Shown piece after piece: positions 16,831 through 25,792 of a DNA stretch of 64,000 nt. The translations under genes were made by a program, and so were the position numbers. The notes beneath the pieces are model-generated. The model made no database searches, was not told the origin of the DNA, and worked only from the letters and a program-made list of their open reading frames with translations. The DNA is from Psychroserpens sp. NJDZ02 (lineage in GTDB: Bacteria; Bacteroidota; Bacteroidia; Flavobacteriales; Flavobacteriaceae): the NCBI RefSeq assembly GCF_004843725.1, contig NZ_CP039451.1, positions 1,982,501-2,046,500 on the forward strand, in the 5' to 3' direction. Position 1 is the first letter of the stretch. The number at the start of each line of letters is the position of its first letter.

Positions 16831-17529
16831 ATGAAAAAAATAACATACCTGCTAGTCCTTGCATTGGGTCTGTGTTCCTGTACAGATGATTTGGTATTTA
16901 ATACGCCTGCCTTTATTGGTTATCATAATTCACAATTGTGGGAAGCTAGTAGTTTTAGAGCAAATGTGGATACGTCTGGAGATCTTACAATAACGGGAGT
17001 TAGAGGTGCTGAAACTGTAAGCCTTAAAACAGATAACACTTTAGAAAAAACTTATTTATTGGGGAACACGGTGTCTTCAGTGGTTTTTGAAGGAGCATCG
17101 GGTAAGGTTTATAGTACTAATAATATTCCCAATCCAGAAGTGCAAATATACCCATCGGAAGGAAGTATTGTGTTAGCTGAGTACAATCTAATAGAGAGAA
17201 CAGTTTCTGGAACATTTACTTTTACAGCTTACGATACTGAAGGATTAGAAACGGAGAATTTTAATAGAGGCCATTTTCATAATGTGCCTATTACAAATAT
17301 TGCAGTGGTTAATAATAATGATACGGAGGTTAATGTAGCTTGTCAAAATGCCACAGCGGTGGTTGTTACAACTAAAGTTAATTTAAATAGTGTGGATCCG
17401 ACAGGAGTACAATACACCGATTTTTGTAATGCTTATAAAACAGCACTTCAGGTTAATAAGCAAGTGTGTGGAGATACAGATGGTTCTATACAAGACTTAA
17501 TTGACGGGTTGGGAGATTGCACTAACTAA
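16831..17529 (+). CDS. Putative lipoprotein, DUF6252-like
   Basis: This 232-residue protein has a lipoprotein signal (MKKITYLLVLALGLCSC, Cys at about residue 17) followed by a beta-rich domain: FNTPAFIGYHNSQLWEASSFRANVDTSGDLTITG, TYLLGN, then GSIVLAEYNLIERTVSGTFTFTAYD. I recognise this layout from flavobacterial DUF6252 proteins. The C-terminal part (about 160-232) has four cysteines, which may form disulfides in the periplasm. The function is unknown. TATTTTTG at 16799-16806 is a good -7 box and a terminator follows, so it is a single-gene unit. Confidence 0.75.
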   Translation: MKKITYLLVLALGLCSCTDDLVFNTPAFIGYHNSQLWEASSFRANVDTSGDLTITGVRGAETVSLKTDNTLEKTYLLGNTVSSVVFEGASGKVYSTNNIPNPEVQIYPSEGSIVLAEYNLIERTVSGTFTFTAYDTEGLETENFNRGHFHNVPITNIAVVNNNDTEVNVACQNATAVVVTTKVNLNSVDPTGVQYTDFCNAYKTALQVNKQVCGDTDGSIQDLIDGLGDCTN

Positions 17530-17554
17530 ACAAAACCTAAATATATTTTTAACA

Positions 17555-17590
17555 AAAAAAAGCCAGCACATTTGTGTTGGCTTTTTTTTG
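17555..17590 (+). terminator. Terminator after the DUF6252-like gene
   Basis: AGCCAGCACA (17561-17570) pairs, with one G-U, to TGTGTTGGCT (17573-17582), flanked by A- and T-runs. Confidence 0.87.
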
Positions 17591-17728
17591 TTAAATACTC
17601 TTAAGGCTATCATAAACCCTGTTAAAACCTATGGTGACGGCTGTTGTTTGTTGTATATTGAAAGGGAAGATGAGAAACAATACACATCTATAAAGAAGGT
17701 TATTGGAATTTAAAATGATAGAGATAAA

Positions 17729-18178
17729 ATGAATTACAGAGAAGAAATTTCAAAAAAGTTAAATGAATTATTAGTGAAAAATTATGATGCTGAAAAAGGG
17801 TATCTTAATGCTATTGATAATGTAGAAAGCAACGAATTAAAATTATTTTTCAAAAGGCGTGCGTCTGAACGCAGTCAGTTTGCTAAAGAGTTAAGAACAG
17901 AAATCTTGCAATATGGACAAATTCCGGAGGACTCAGGTAGTTTTAAGGGAACAATGCACAGAAATTGGATGAGCTTAAAATCAGTATTTTCTTCAAATAA
18001 TGAAGAAGCCATTTTAGAAGAAGCTATAAAAGGAGAGGAAGCAAGTTTGGAAGAATACGATACATTGTTGAAAGAAAATAATTTACCACCAACTATTGAT
18101 AATTTAATTGCAAAGCATAGACATGCTATTCAAGCAGCCATTAATACAGAAAAAGTACATGAAGAATTAGTGTCCTAA
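17729..18178 (+). CDS. PA2169/DUF2383 family four-helix-bundle protein
   Basis: This 149-residue all-helical protein has the ferritin-like pattern of the DUF2383/PA2169 family: KLNELLVKNYDAEKGYLNAIDNVES, LKLFFKRRASERSQFAKELRTEI, GTMHRNWMSLKSVF and GEEASLEEYDTLL. Glu and His residues repeat at helix positions that could bind metal. Members are often stress-induced; the function is unproven. It is flanked by terminators and so transcribed alone. Confidence 0.85.
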   Translation: MNYREEISKKLNELLVKNYDAEKGYLNAIDNVESNELKLFFKRRASERSQFAKELRTEILQYGQIPEDSGSFKGTMHRNWMSLKSVFSSNNEEAILEEAIKGEEASLEEYDTLLKENNLPPTIDNLIAKHRHAIQAAINTEKVHEELVS

Positions 18179-18200
18179 TATCGTGTATTAGAGACTCTAA

Positions 18201-18231
18201 AAAGCCAGTGTTTACGCACTGGCTTTTTTTG
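18201..18231 (+). terminator. Terminator after the DUF2383 gene
   Basis: AAAGCCAGTG (18201-18210) pairs with CACTGGCTTT (18217-18226), followed by T residues. Confidence 0.9.
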
Positions 18232-18326
18232 TTTACAACTGTTTGTGATTTCACTTTAAATAAAAATTAATTCTACGTACTTTTATAGGCTCGTATTTTT
18301 GAGCAAAACCCTCTAAGAACATTGAC

Positions 18327-21300
18327 ATGTATTTAATATTTGATACCGAAACCACCGGATTACCTAAACGTTGGGATGCACCTATTACTGATACCGATAA
18401 TTGGCCTAGATGTATCCAAATTGCTTGGCAATTGCATGACGAGATGGGTAATTGTGTGGAGCATGAGGATTATTTAGTGCAACCGGACGGATTTAATATT
18501 CCGTATGATGCAGAGAAAATCCATGGTATTTCTACAGAATTAGCACAGCAGCAAGGAGTCCCTTTAGCAGACGTTTTAGAAAAGTTTAATACGGCATTAG
18601 GTAAAGCTAAATTTGTGGTGGGTCAGAATGTGAAATTTGACTTGAATATTATGGGTGCCGAGTTTGTGCGTGGAAATGTAGAGAATCCATTGCAAGAATT
18701 ACCGGTTTTAGATACGTGTACGGAGCAGACTGCTGCTTTATGTGAATTACCTGGTGGACGTTATGGGCGTTTTAAATTACCAACGTTAACCGAGTTGCAC
18801 CAGTTTTTGTTTGATAAACCTTTTGGAGAGGCGCACAACGCTACTGCCGATGTGGAGGCAACAACACGTTGTTTTTTAGAATTAATACGTTTAAAAAAAT
18901 ATACAAAAGAACAGTTAGATGTTGCTCCAGAATACTTTGAGCAATTTAATAAAGAGAATCCTCAAACGATTCAGTTAATAGGATTAAAGCATATTAACCT
19001 AAAACGGGAAAGTGCTAAAATCCAAGAAAAATTACAAAAGCAAGATACTAACGAGATTAGTACTGCGGAGATTAAAGAAAATATCAAGGATCTACAAACG
19101 GTAGACTTTGTGCATTTACATAACCACTCTCAGTTTTCTGTATTACAGTCAACAATGAGTGTTGCTGATTTGATTACAGTTGCTGCAGGGCATGGTATGC
19201 CTGCTGTGGCGTTAACAGATCATGCTAATATGATGGGGGCATTCCACTTTGTAAATGCTGCTAATAAACATAATAAAGCTGCAAAAGCTAAAATTGAAGA
19301 AGCCGCAGCTGCTGGAACCACAACAACTGCAAAAGAAATAAAGCCAATTATTGGTTGTGAGTTTTTTGTTTGTGAGGATCACACGGACAAAACCAGAAAA
19401 GACAACGGGTATCAAATTGTTTTAATTGCAAAAAACAAAAATGGATATCACAACCTTGCAAAATTATCGTCTCATGCTTATGTTAATGGGTTTTATTATA
19501 TACCAAGGATAGATAAAAAACTTATTGAGGAGTATAAAGAAGACTTGATTTGTTTAACAGGAAACTTGTATGGAGAGGTTCCAAGTAAGATTTTAAATGT
19601 TGGAGAAAATCAGGCAGAAGAAGCGTTAATTTGGTGGAAAGAAACATTTGGTGATGATTTGTATGTAGAACTGATGCGACACGATCAGGAAGATGAAAAC
19701 CGTGTTAACCCTGTTTTAATAAAATTAGCAAGACAACATGATGTTAAGTTAATAGCGTCTAACAATACCTATTATGCTAAGCAGAGTGATGCCAATGCGC
19801 ATGATATTTTATTGTGTGTAAAAGAAGGTGAAAAACAAGCCACACCAATTGGTCGTGGTAGAGGGTATCGTTATGGATTGCCTAACCAAGAATACTACTT
19901 TAAATCTGGAGATCAGATGAAAAGTTTGTTTAAGGATGTGCCTGAATCCATTTCGAATATCCAAGAAGTGGTTGATAAGATTGAAGGGTATCAATTGGCT
20001 AGGGATGTATTATTGCCTGCGTTTGATATTCCGGAACAGTTTGCAAGTGAAGAGGATAAAGTTGATGGAGGAAAACGTGGGGAGAATGCCCTTTTAAGGC
20101 ATTTAACTTATGTGGGTGCTAAAAAACGATATGGAGAAGAGTTGTCCGATGTTGTTATTGAACGATTGGATTTTGAGCTAAGCGTTATTGAGAAAACGGG
20201 GTATCCTGGATATTTCTTGATTGTAGAGGATTTTATACGCGAAGCTAGAAAAATGGACGTTTCTGTAGGTCCAGGGCGTGGATCGGCAGCAGGATCTGTA
20301 GTTGCCTATTGTTTATGGATTACCAATATTGATCCCTTATTGTATAACTTACTTTTTGAGCGTTTCCTGAATCCGGATCGTGTAAGTATGCCCGATATTG
20401 ATATTGATTTTGATGACGAAGGCCGATCTCGTGTTATGGATTACGTTATCGAAAAGTATGGAAGTAGTCAAGTGGCGCAGATTATTACCTACGGTACTAT
20501 GGCTGCAAAATCTTCGATTAGAGATACGGCACGTGTATTAGATTTACCTTTGTTTGATGCAGATAGGATTGCAAAACTGATTCCTACAATGTCTAAGTTG
20601 GGTAAGATTTTCGGTTTAACCGAAAAAGAATTAGGGCAAAAGTTTAGAGCTGAAGATTTAGAGAAAATTAACGAGCTTTTAAATATTTCGGATGGAAATG
20701 ATTTGTCTGCCGAAACCGTAAATATTGCACGATCATTAGAAGGTTCTGTTCGAAACACAGGGATACATGCCTGTGGTGTAATTATTACGCCAGATGATAT
20801 TACTAAGTTCGTACCAGTGGCTTTGGCAAAAGATTCAGATTTGTATGTCACACAGTTTGATAACTCTGTGGTGGAGGATGCAGGACTGTTAAAGATGGAT
20901 TTCTTGGGTCTGAAAACGCTAACGCTTATTAAAGACACTGTAAAATTAGTTAAAGCTAAACATGATATATTATTAGATCCAGATAGTTTTCCTCTGGATG
21001 ATGAAAAGACTTACGAGTTGTTTCAACGTGGAGAAACAGTTGGTGTATTTCAATATGAATCTCCTGGAATGCAGAAGCATTTAAAAGATCTTAAACCTAC
21101 TGTTTTTGACGATTTAATTGCCATGAATGCACTGTACAGACCTGGTCCAATGGAATACATACCAAGTTTTGTACGTAGAAAGCATGGTGACGAGGATATT
21201 GAGTACGATTTACCAGCAATGGAAGAGTACTTAAAGGAAACCTACGGAATTACAGTATACCAAGAGCAGGTAATGCTACTGTCACAGTCTTTAGCAGATT

Positions 21301-22718
21301 TTACAAAGGGTGAAGCCGATGTACTGCGTAAGGCGATGGGTAAAAAGCAAATTGCGGTTTTGGATAAAATGAAACCAAAATTTATCGAGCAAGCCAGTGC
21401 TAAAGGGCATGATGCTAAAAAGCTTGAGAAAATTTGGAAGGATTGGGAAGCCTTTGCTAGTTACGCCTTTAACAAATCGCACTCGACGTGTTATGCGTGG
21501 ATTGCTTATCAAACGGCGTATCTAAAGGCGCATTATCCAGCCGAATATATGGCTGCGGTATTGTCCAATAACATGAATGACATTAAACAGGTGACCTTTT
21601 TTATGGACGAGTGTAAGCGCATGAAACTACCGGTACTTGGACCAGATGTAAATGAATCTTATTATAAGTTTTCTGTAAACAAGGACAATGCGGTGCGTTT
21701 TGGTATGGGAGCCATAAAAGGAGTTGGGCATGGCGCTGTAATGACTATTGTTAATAATAGAGATGAAGATGGGCCATATACTTCGATATTTGATTTGTCA
21801 AAACGTATTGATTTACGTGCCGCTAACAAAAAGGCATTTGAAAATTTAGCATTAGCAGGTGGTTTTGATGAGTTGGGTGATACACATCGTGCGCAATACT
21901 TTTTTAAAGATGGAAGCGAATTAACCTTTTTAGAAAAGGCTATTAAATATGGTGCAAAGCATCAAGAAAATGAAAACTCGGCACAAGTCAGTATGTTTGG
22001 TGGTGATAGTGATGTGCAGATTGAAGAACCTGTGATTCCTGAATGTGAAACTTGGGGAACCATGGAAAAACTATCTCGAGAACGTGAGGTGGTTGGAGTT
22101 TATATTTCAGGACATCCTTTAGATGATTTTAGAACAGAGATGAAATCGTTTTGTAATGGAACCATTTCAGATTTTAATGACTTAAGCGCTCATGTTAATA
22201 AAGAAATTACTTTTGGAGGTGTTGTTACAGATGTGCAACATCGTGTGAGTAAGCAAGGTAAAGGTTGGGCAATGTTTACCATTGAAGATTATACAGATAC
22301 GTTTGAATTTAGGGTTTTTGGTGAAGAGTATCTAAAACACCGTCCATTTTTATTACAAAACACATTTGTACACGTTAAGGCTTTTGTTAGAGAAGGTTGG
22401 GTAAATCGTGATACCGGTAAAAAGAGTGATCCAAGATTGCAATTTAATAGCTTTCAGTTATTGCACGATGTCATGGAGAAAAATGTTAGAAAAATCTCGA
22501 TTCAATTAAATATTAAAGAGCTTGAAGCTGAAAAAATTAGATATCTAAAGGAGTTGATAGCAATGCATCCTGGTAATCATGCGCTTAACTTTTTGGTGTA
22601 CGATAATAGAGATAAAATTAAATTAACCATGATTAGTCGAAAGCAAAAAATACAAGTGACCAATGAGTTGCTGAATGAATTGCAGGAGCAACAGATTCAT
22701 TATTTGATTAATCAATAA
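18327..22718 (+). CDS. dnaE: DNA polymerase III alpha subunit fused to an N-terminal DnaQ-like 3'-5' exonuclease
   Basis: This 1463-residue replicative polymerase begins with a DEDD exonuclease domain (about 1-200: FDTETTGLP, HGIS, GQNVKFDLNIM, HNATADVEAT), followed by the PHP domain (FVHLHNHSQFSVLQ, about residue 261), the C-family polymerase core with catalytic PDIDIDFDDEGR (about 689-700), helix-hairpin-helix and an OB fold (about 1300-1340, ITFGGVVTDVQHRVSKQGKGW). The fusion brings proofreading and synthesis into one chain, as expected in Bacteroidota. TATTTTTG at 18294-18301 is a likely -7 box. Confidence 0.96.
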   Translation: MYLIFDTETTGLPKRWDAPITDTDNWPRCIQIAWQLHDEMGNCVEHEDYLVQPDGFNIPYDAEKIHGISTELAQQQGVPLADVLEKFNTALGKAKFVVGQNVKFDLNIMGAEFVRGNVENPLQELPVLDTCTEQTAALCELPGGRYGRFKLPTLTELHQFLFDKPFGEAHNATADVEATTRCFLELIRLKKYTKEQLDVAPEYFEQFNKENPQTIQLIGLKHINLKRESAKIQEKLQKQDTNEISTAEIKENIKDLQTVDFVHLHNHSQFSVLQSTMSVADLITVAAGHGMPAVALTDHANMMGAFHFVNAANKHNKAAKAKIEEAAAAGTTTTAKEIKPIIGCEFFVCEDHTDKTRKDNGYQIVLIAKNKNGYHNLAKLSSHAYVNGFYYIPRIDKKLIEEYKEDLICLTGNLYGEVPSKILNVGENQAEEALIWWKETFGDDLYVELMRHDQEDENRVNPVLIKLARQHDVKLIASNNTYYAKQSDANAHDILLCVKEGEKQATPIGRGRGYRYGLPNQEYYFKSGDQMKSLFKDVPESISNIQEVVDKIEGYQLARDVLLPAFDIPEQFASEEDKVDGGKRGENALLRHLTYVGAKKRYGEELSDVVIERLDFELSVIEKTGYPGYFLIVEDFIREARKMDVSVGPGRGSAAGSVVAYCLWITNIDPLLYNLLFERFLNPDRVSMPDIDIDFDDEGRSRVMDYVIEKYGSSQVAQIITYGTMAAKSSIRDTARVLDLPLFDADRIAKLIPTMSKLGKIFGLTEKELGQKFRAEDLEKINELLNISDGNDLSAETVNIARSLEGSVRNTGIHACGVIITPDDITKFVPVALAKDSDLYVTQFDNSVVEDAGLLKMDFLGLKTLTLIKDTVKLVKAKHDILLDPDSFPLDDEKTYELFQRGETVGVFQYESPGMQKHLKDLKPTVFDDLIAMNALYRPGPMEYIPSFVRRKHGDEDIEYDLPAMEEYLKETYGITVYQEQVMLLSQSLADFTKGEADVLRKAMGKKQIAVLDKMKPKFIEQASAKGHDAKKLEKIWKDWEAFASYAFNKSHSTCYAWIAYQTAYLKAHYPAEYMAAVLSNNMNDIKQVTFFMDECKRMKLPVLGPDVNESYYKFSVNKDNAVRFGMGAIKGVGHGAVMTIVNNRDEDGPYTSIFDLSKRIDLRAANKKAFENLALAGGFDELGDTHRAQYFFKDGSELTFLEKAIKYGAKHQENENSAQVSMFGGDSDVQIEEPVIPECETWGTMEKLSREREVVGVYISGHPLDDFRTEMKSFCNGTISDFNDLSAHVNKEITFGGVVTDVQHRVSKQGKGWAMFTIEDYTDTFEFRVFGEEYLKHRPFLLQNTFVHVKAFVREGWVNRDTGKKSDPRLQFNSFQLLHDVMEKNVRKISIQLNIKELEAEKIRYLKELIAMHPGNHALNFLVYDNRDKIKLTMISRKQKIQVTNELLNELQEQQIHYLINQ

Positions 22719-22916
22719 AATCGAGTCGCTAACAACTTACTTTGTTTTGTAATATATTGAAAATAGTAGGTCTCTGGCGTTTGTTCCCTGTAAAAGGGAT
22801 AAAGCAAACCAATGCTACAATAGGTAAAACAAATTGTTAGGTTGTAAGCTTTCGCATAATTTTTGACTAATATTGCATATTAACACGTAGTAAAACACAA
22901 TTAAAAACATAATATT
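22719..22916 (+). promoter_or_regulatory. Leader region of trxA with a hairpin
   Basis: The spacer has a hairpin TCCCTGTAAAAGGGA (22787-22801) flanked by partly complementary GTTTG/CAAAC, then AT-rich DNA with TAATATTG near 22868 as a weak -7 box. I see no gene. Confidence 0.35.
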
Positions 22917-23234
22917 ATGGCATTAGAAATCACAGATGCAAACTTCGAAGAAACAGTATTAAAAAGCGATAAGCCAGTAGTCGTTGACTTTTGGGCAGCT
23001 TGGTGTGGACCTTGTCGTATGGTTGGACCAATCATTGACGAGTTAAGTACTGAGTATGAAGGTAAGGCTATCGTAGGTAAAGTAGATGTAGACGCAAATC
23101 AAGAATTTGCAGCAAAATATGGTGTACGTAACATCCCAACGGTTTTAGTATTTCAAAATGGTGAAGTAGTAGGACGTCAAGTAGGTGTAGCACCAAAAAC
23201 AGCTTATTCTGAAGCGTTAGACGCTTTATTATAG
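22917..23234 (+). CDS. trxA: Thioredoxin
   Basis: This 105-residue protein has the redox site WCGPC (C30 and C33) in DFWAAWCGPCRMVGPIIDEL, the conserved cis-Pro in VRNIPTVLVF and the C-terminal helix. It has no signal peptide, so it is cytoplasmic and reduces disulfides in target proteins. It is a single-gene unit closed by a terminator. Confidence 0.95.
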   Translation: MALEITDANFEETVLKSDKPVVVDFWAAWCGPCRMVGPIIDELSTEYEGKAIVGKVDVDANQEFAAKYGVRNIPTVLVFQNGEVVGRQVGVAPKTAYSEALDALL

Positions 23235-23257
23235 GTCAATTTTATTAAAGTATTGAT

Positions 23258-23290
23258 AAAAGGTTTGCTGTAATGGCAAACCTTTTTTAT
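23258..23290 (+). terminator. Terminator of trxA
   Basis: AAAGGTTTGC (23259-23268) pairs with GCAAACCTTT (23276-23285), followed by T residues. Confidence 0.9.
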
Positions 23291-23441
23291 TTTTAGACAA
23301 CACTAGAAATAATTATTTTAAAGGTAAATTTACAAAATGGCTTTTTAGAATAAAATGGGCGCATCTATTTAATGGAAAGTTCTGTATTTTAGATGTAATT
23401 TTGAAAACACATAAAGTTTAAACGAATAAAAAAAACAGAAA

Positions 23442-23987
23442 ATGAGTAAAACAATAAAAGTACAAGATGCTATTGATGCAAAATTGTTAGAAGAACGTAA
23501 AGTGTTTCTTTGGGGAGCAGTTGATGATAAAACAGCAAAGCATGTTATAGATCGCTTACTGTATCTAGATAGCTTAGAGACTAAGGATATTACATTGTAT
23601 ATTAATAGTCCAGGTGGATATGTGACGTCGGGATTTGCAATGTATGACTGTATTAAAGGTTTGAAAAGTGATGTGTCTACAGTTTGTACAGGTTTGGCTG
23701 CGTCTATGGGGTCTATTTTGTTATCTGTTGGAGCTAAAGGGAAACGTTTTATCCAACCGCATGCAAGAGTTATGATTCACCAGCCAAGTGGAGGTGCACG
23801 TGGGCAGGCTAGTGATATTGAGATTACGGCTCAAGAAATTGTGAAAACTAAAGAGTTAAGTGCGCATATCTTAGCGGATAATTGTGGTCAAACGTATGAG
23901 AAAGTAATGAAAGATTTTAATCGTGACCATTGGATGGGTGCAGATGAAAGTTTAGCTTATGGTATTGTTGACGGTATAGCGGAATAA
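23442..23987 (+). CDS. ClpP-family serine protease (short paralogue)
   Basis: This 181-residue protein keeps the ClpP catalytic triad: S89 in GLAASMGSILLS, H113 in RVMIHQPSGGARG and D162 in FNRDHWMGADES. It lacks the extended N-terminal loop region of the housekeeping enzyme, and neither clpX nor tig is next to it, so I treat it as a second ClpP-like subunit. It may form mixed rings or act with another ATPase. The DUF58 gene overlaps its stop codon by one base (TAATG). TAATTTTG at 23396-23403 is a probable -7 box. Confidence 0.85.
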   Translation: MSKTIKVQDAIDAKLLEERKVFLWGAVDDKTAKHVIDRLLYLDSLETKDITLYINSPGGYVTSGFAMYDCIKGLKSDVSTVCTGLAASMGSILLSVGAKGKRFIQPHARVMIHQPSGGARGQASDIEITAQEIVKTKELSAHILADNCGQTYEKVMKDFNRDHWMGADESLAYGIVDGIAE

Positions 23988-24916
23988 TGAAGTTACAAGA
24001 CGAACTTAATAAAGCAGGCGGATTTAAAAACCTCGAACACTTAGCTAAGCAAGTGGTTGAGGGTTTTATATCCGGTATGCATAAAAGTCCGTTTCATGGC
24101 TTCTCTGCAGAATTTGCAGAGCATAAAATTTACAATCAAGGCGAAAGTACACGTCATATAGATTGGAAACTGTTTGCTAAAACAGATAAGCTGTATACTA
24201 AGCGTTATGATGACGAAACTAATTTGCGTTGTCATATTATTTTAGATAACAGCAGCTCAATGCACTATCCGCAACAAGATAGTTTTTCTATTGATAGTTT
24301 AAATAAGGTTGCTTTTTCGGCTTTAGCCTCTGCCTCCTTAATGCATATATTAAAAAAGCAACGCGATGCAGTAGGATTAAGTATATATAGTGATCAGTAT
24401 GATTTTTATGCGCCTGAAAAAGGAAGTGAACGTCACCACCAGATGTTGATCCATAAATTGGAACAGGCAGTCAAATCAAAGCCTGTAAGCAAGCAAACGG
24501 AAACTTATGCCTATTTACACGAGATTGCAGAAAAGATTCACAGGCGCTCTTTAATCTTTGTTTTTACCGATATGTTTCAAACGACCACAGATGAGGTTAA
24601 ATTATTTGAAGCATTAAGACATTTAAAACATAATAAACATGAGGTTGTTTTGTTTCATGTTTATGATAAAGCGAAAGAAATGAACTTTAATTTTAATAAT
24701 AAGCCAAAAAGATTTATTGATATTGAAACTGGTGATTTTGTCAACTTATATGCGGAGCAGGTCAAGGAAAATTACGAAAAAGCAGTGTTTAATTATTTTG
24801 AAGAATTGAAAATGAAATGTTTACAGTATAAGATCAAGTATGTTGCTGCAGATGTTAACCAGCCGTTTGATGCTGTTTTAACGGGCTATATGGTGGCTCG
24901 AGAAAAATTTATTTAA
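23987..24916 (+). CDS. DUF58 domain protein (VWA-like)
   Basis: This 309-residue protein has the DUF58 signature GESTRHIDWKLFAKTDKLYTKRYDDE followed by a VWA-like fold with a metal-binding DNSSSMHY motif (DxSxS) and FVFTDMFQ. DUF58 proteins usually accompany a MoxR ATPase and membrane VWA proteins. None is adjacent here; instead it is translationally coupled to the ClpP paralogue. No membrane segment is visible. The function is unknown. Confidence 0.85.
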   Translation: MKLQDELNKAGGFKNLEHLAKQVVEGFISGMHKSPFHGFSAEFAEHKIYNQGESTRHIDWKLFAKTDKLYTKRYDDETNLRCHIILDNSSSMHYPQQDSFSIDSLNKVAFSALASASLMHILKKQRDAVGLSIYSDQYDFYAPEKGSERHHQMLIHKLEQAVKSKPVSKQTETYAYLHEIAEKIHRRSLIFVFTDMFQTTTDEVKLFEALRHLKHNKHEVVLFHVYDKAKEMNFNFNNKPKRFIDIETGDFVNLYAEQVKENYEKAVFNYFEELKMKCLQYKIKYVAADVNQPFDAVLTGYMVAREKFI

Positions 24917-24943
24917 AAAAAATAAAAAAAAAGTGTAAAAAAG

Positions 24944-24974
24944 TTTGGTACATCCATAAAGAAGACTATCTTTG
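24944..24974 (+). promoter_or_regulatory. Consensus promoter of tRNA-Asp
   Basis: TTTG at 24944-24947 and TATCTTTG at 24967-24974 are separated by 19 bp, an exact match to the Bacteroidota housekeeping promoter (TTTG-N19-TAnnTTTG). The tRNA begins 18 bp further on. Confidence 0.88.
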
Positions 24975-24992
24975 CACTCGCAATAACGCAAC

Positions 24993-25066
24993 GGTCTGGT
25001 AGTTCAGCTGGTTAGAATGTCGCCCTGTCACGGCGAAGGTCGCGGGTTCGAATCCCGTCCAGACCG
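24993..25066 (+). tRNA. tRNA-Asp (GTC)
   Basis: The acceptor stem GGTCTGG/CCAGACC with discriminator G, the D arm AGTTCAGCTGGTTAGAAT, the anticodon stem TCGCC/GGCGA with loop CTGTCAC (anticodon GTC at 25027-25029) and the T arm GCGGGTTCGAATCCCGT are all complete. The 3' CCA is not encoded. Confidence 0.97.
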
Positions 25067-25484
25067 CAAAAATTGCTAAAAGCTCCGATTTATCGGAGCT
25101 TTTTTTCGCAATAAAATTTAGTTGTGTTGTTTTGATGGATGTAGTAGTCCATCAAACTGGTAGAAGGCTAGTTAATAGCTTGAACCGATGGAAAGCTTTC
25201 CTTTTTTCTTTTAGAAAATTGGGATGCTTTTTTGTTTACAGACACTTGGTCTGTCTTATTTGCTTTATGCCGAGTAATTTGGTATATTTCCTTTTCGAAA
25301 TGAAAGTGCCATCGGGCTTTAAAAATTTCCTATAATTTTATCTTTATACTACAGCTAATTAATTGTTTATTGGATAGTTTTTAGTGTAAGTGTTTGTTTT
25401 GTAGCATTCTAGTATTATTATCTTAAATTTGCTCTCACTAAGTTTCGATTATAAATCTATAATTAACTATAAATAATCTATATT
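25067..25484. other. Spacer after tRNA-Asp: terminator, a hairpin and the promoter of a small gene
   Basis: After the terminator, TTTGATGGA and TCCATCAAA form a perfect 9-bp hairpin with an 8-nt loop (25131-25156). A GGAAAGCTTTCC palindrome follows near 25190. TAAATTTG at 25424-25431 is a -7 box for the small gene at 25485. An open frame across 25132-25335 has no start context or family resemblance, and I do not call it. Confidence 0.55.
25077..25107 (+). terminator. Terminator of tRNA-Asp
   Basis: AAAGCTCCGAT (25078-25088) pairs with ATCGGAGCTTT (25092-25102), followed by T residues. Confidence 0.92.
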
Positions 25485-25664
25485 ATGAAAACCTTAAAAA
25501 TTACATTAGTAGCCATTTGTTCAATCGTATTATTAACAGGAGTAAGTGCTTTAAATAAAACGATACCAAATAAAGGTAATACCAATAAAGAAGTGAAAAC
25601 TCCAGAAGTTAAATTGTTAGTGTTAACAGAAATTAAAGGAAAGAAGAAGCCGACTAACGGATAG
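25485..25664 (+). CDS. Small exported peptide precursor (59 residues)
   Basis: The ATG at 25485 opens a 59-residue frame: a textbook signal peptide (MKTLKITLVAICSIVLLTGV, then SALN) and a short hydrophilic, lysine-rich tail with two KTP/KTI repeats ending GKKKPTNG. A -7 box (TAAATTTG, 25424-25431) and a downstream hairpin bracket it, so it is an independent short transcript. It lies just upstream of a histidine kinase with predicted periplasmic TPRs. I know no family for it; a secreted signal or a small envelope protein are both possible. Confidence 0.6.
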   Translation: MKTLKITLVAICSIVLLTGVSALNKTIPNKGNTNKEVKTPEVKLLVLTEIKGKKKPTNG

Positions 25665-25684
25665 TATAATTATTCAATGTACTT

Positions 25685-25722
25685 ATGAAAAAGCTTTTAG
25701 TTTAGATTGAAAGCTTTTTCAT
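25685..25722 (+). terminator. Hairpin terminator of the small peptide gene
   Basis: GAAAAAGCTTT pairs with AAAGCTTTTTC (25687-25720) around TAGTTTAGATTG. The T-run lies within the stem, and the following bases are AT-rich. Confidence 0.65.
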
Positions 25723-25792
25723 TTGATATGTTTTTATTACTTATTAGTAGTTTATTTATTATAATTTTGAGTCACTAAATACTTATAGGGTT

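Noticed and set aside
17501..17713. 70-residue frame crossing the terminator at 17555-17590
   Set aside because: It begins inside the DUF6252-like gene and runs through a strong terminator.
25132..25335. 67-residue open frame after the tRNA-Asp terminator
   Set aside because: Its start lies in a hairpin, it has no family-like segments, and no RBS or promoter fits.
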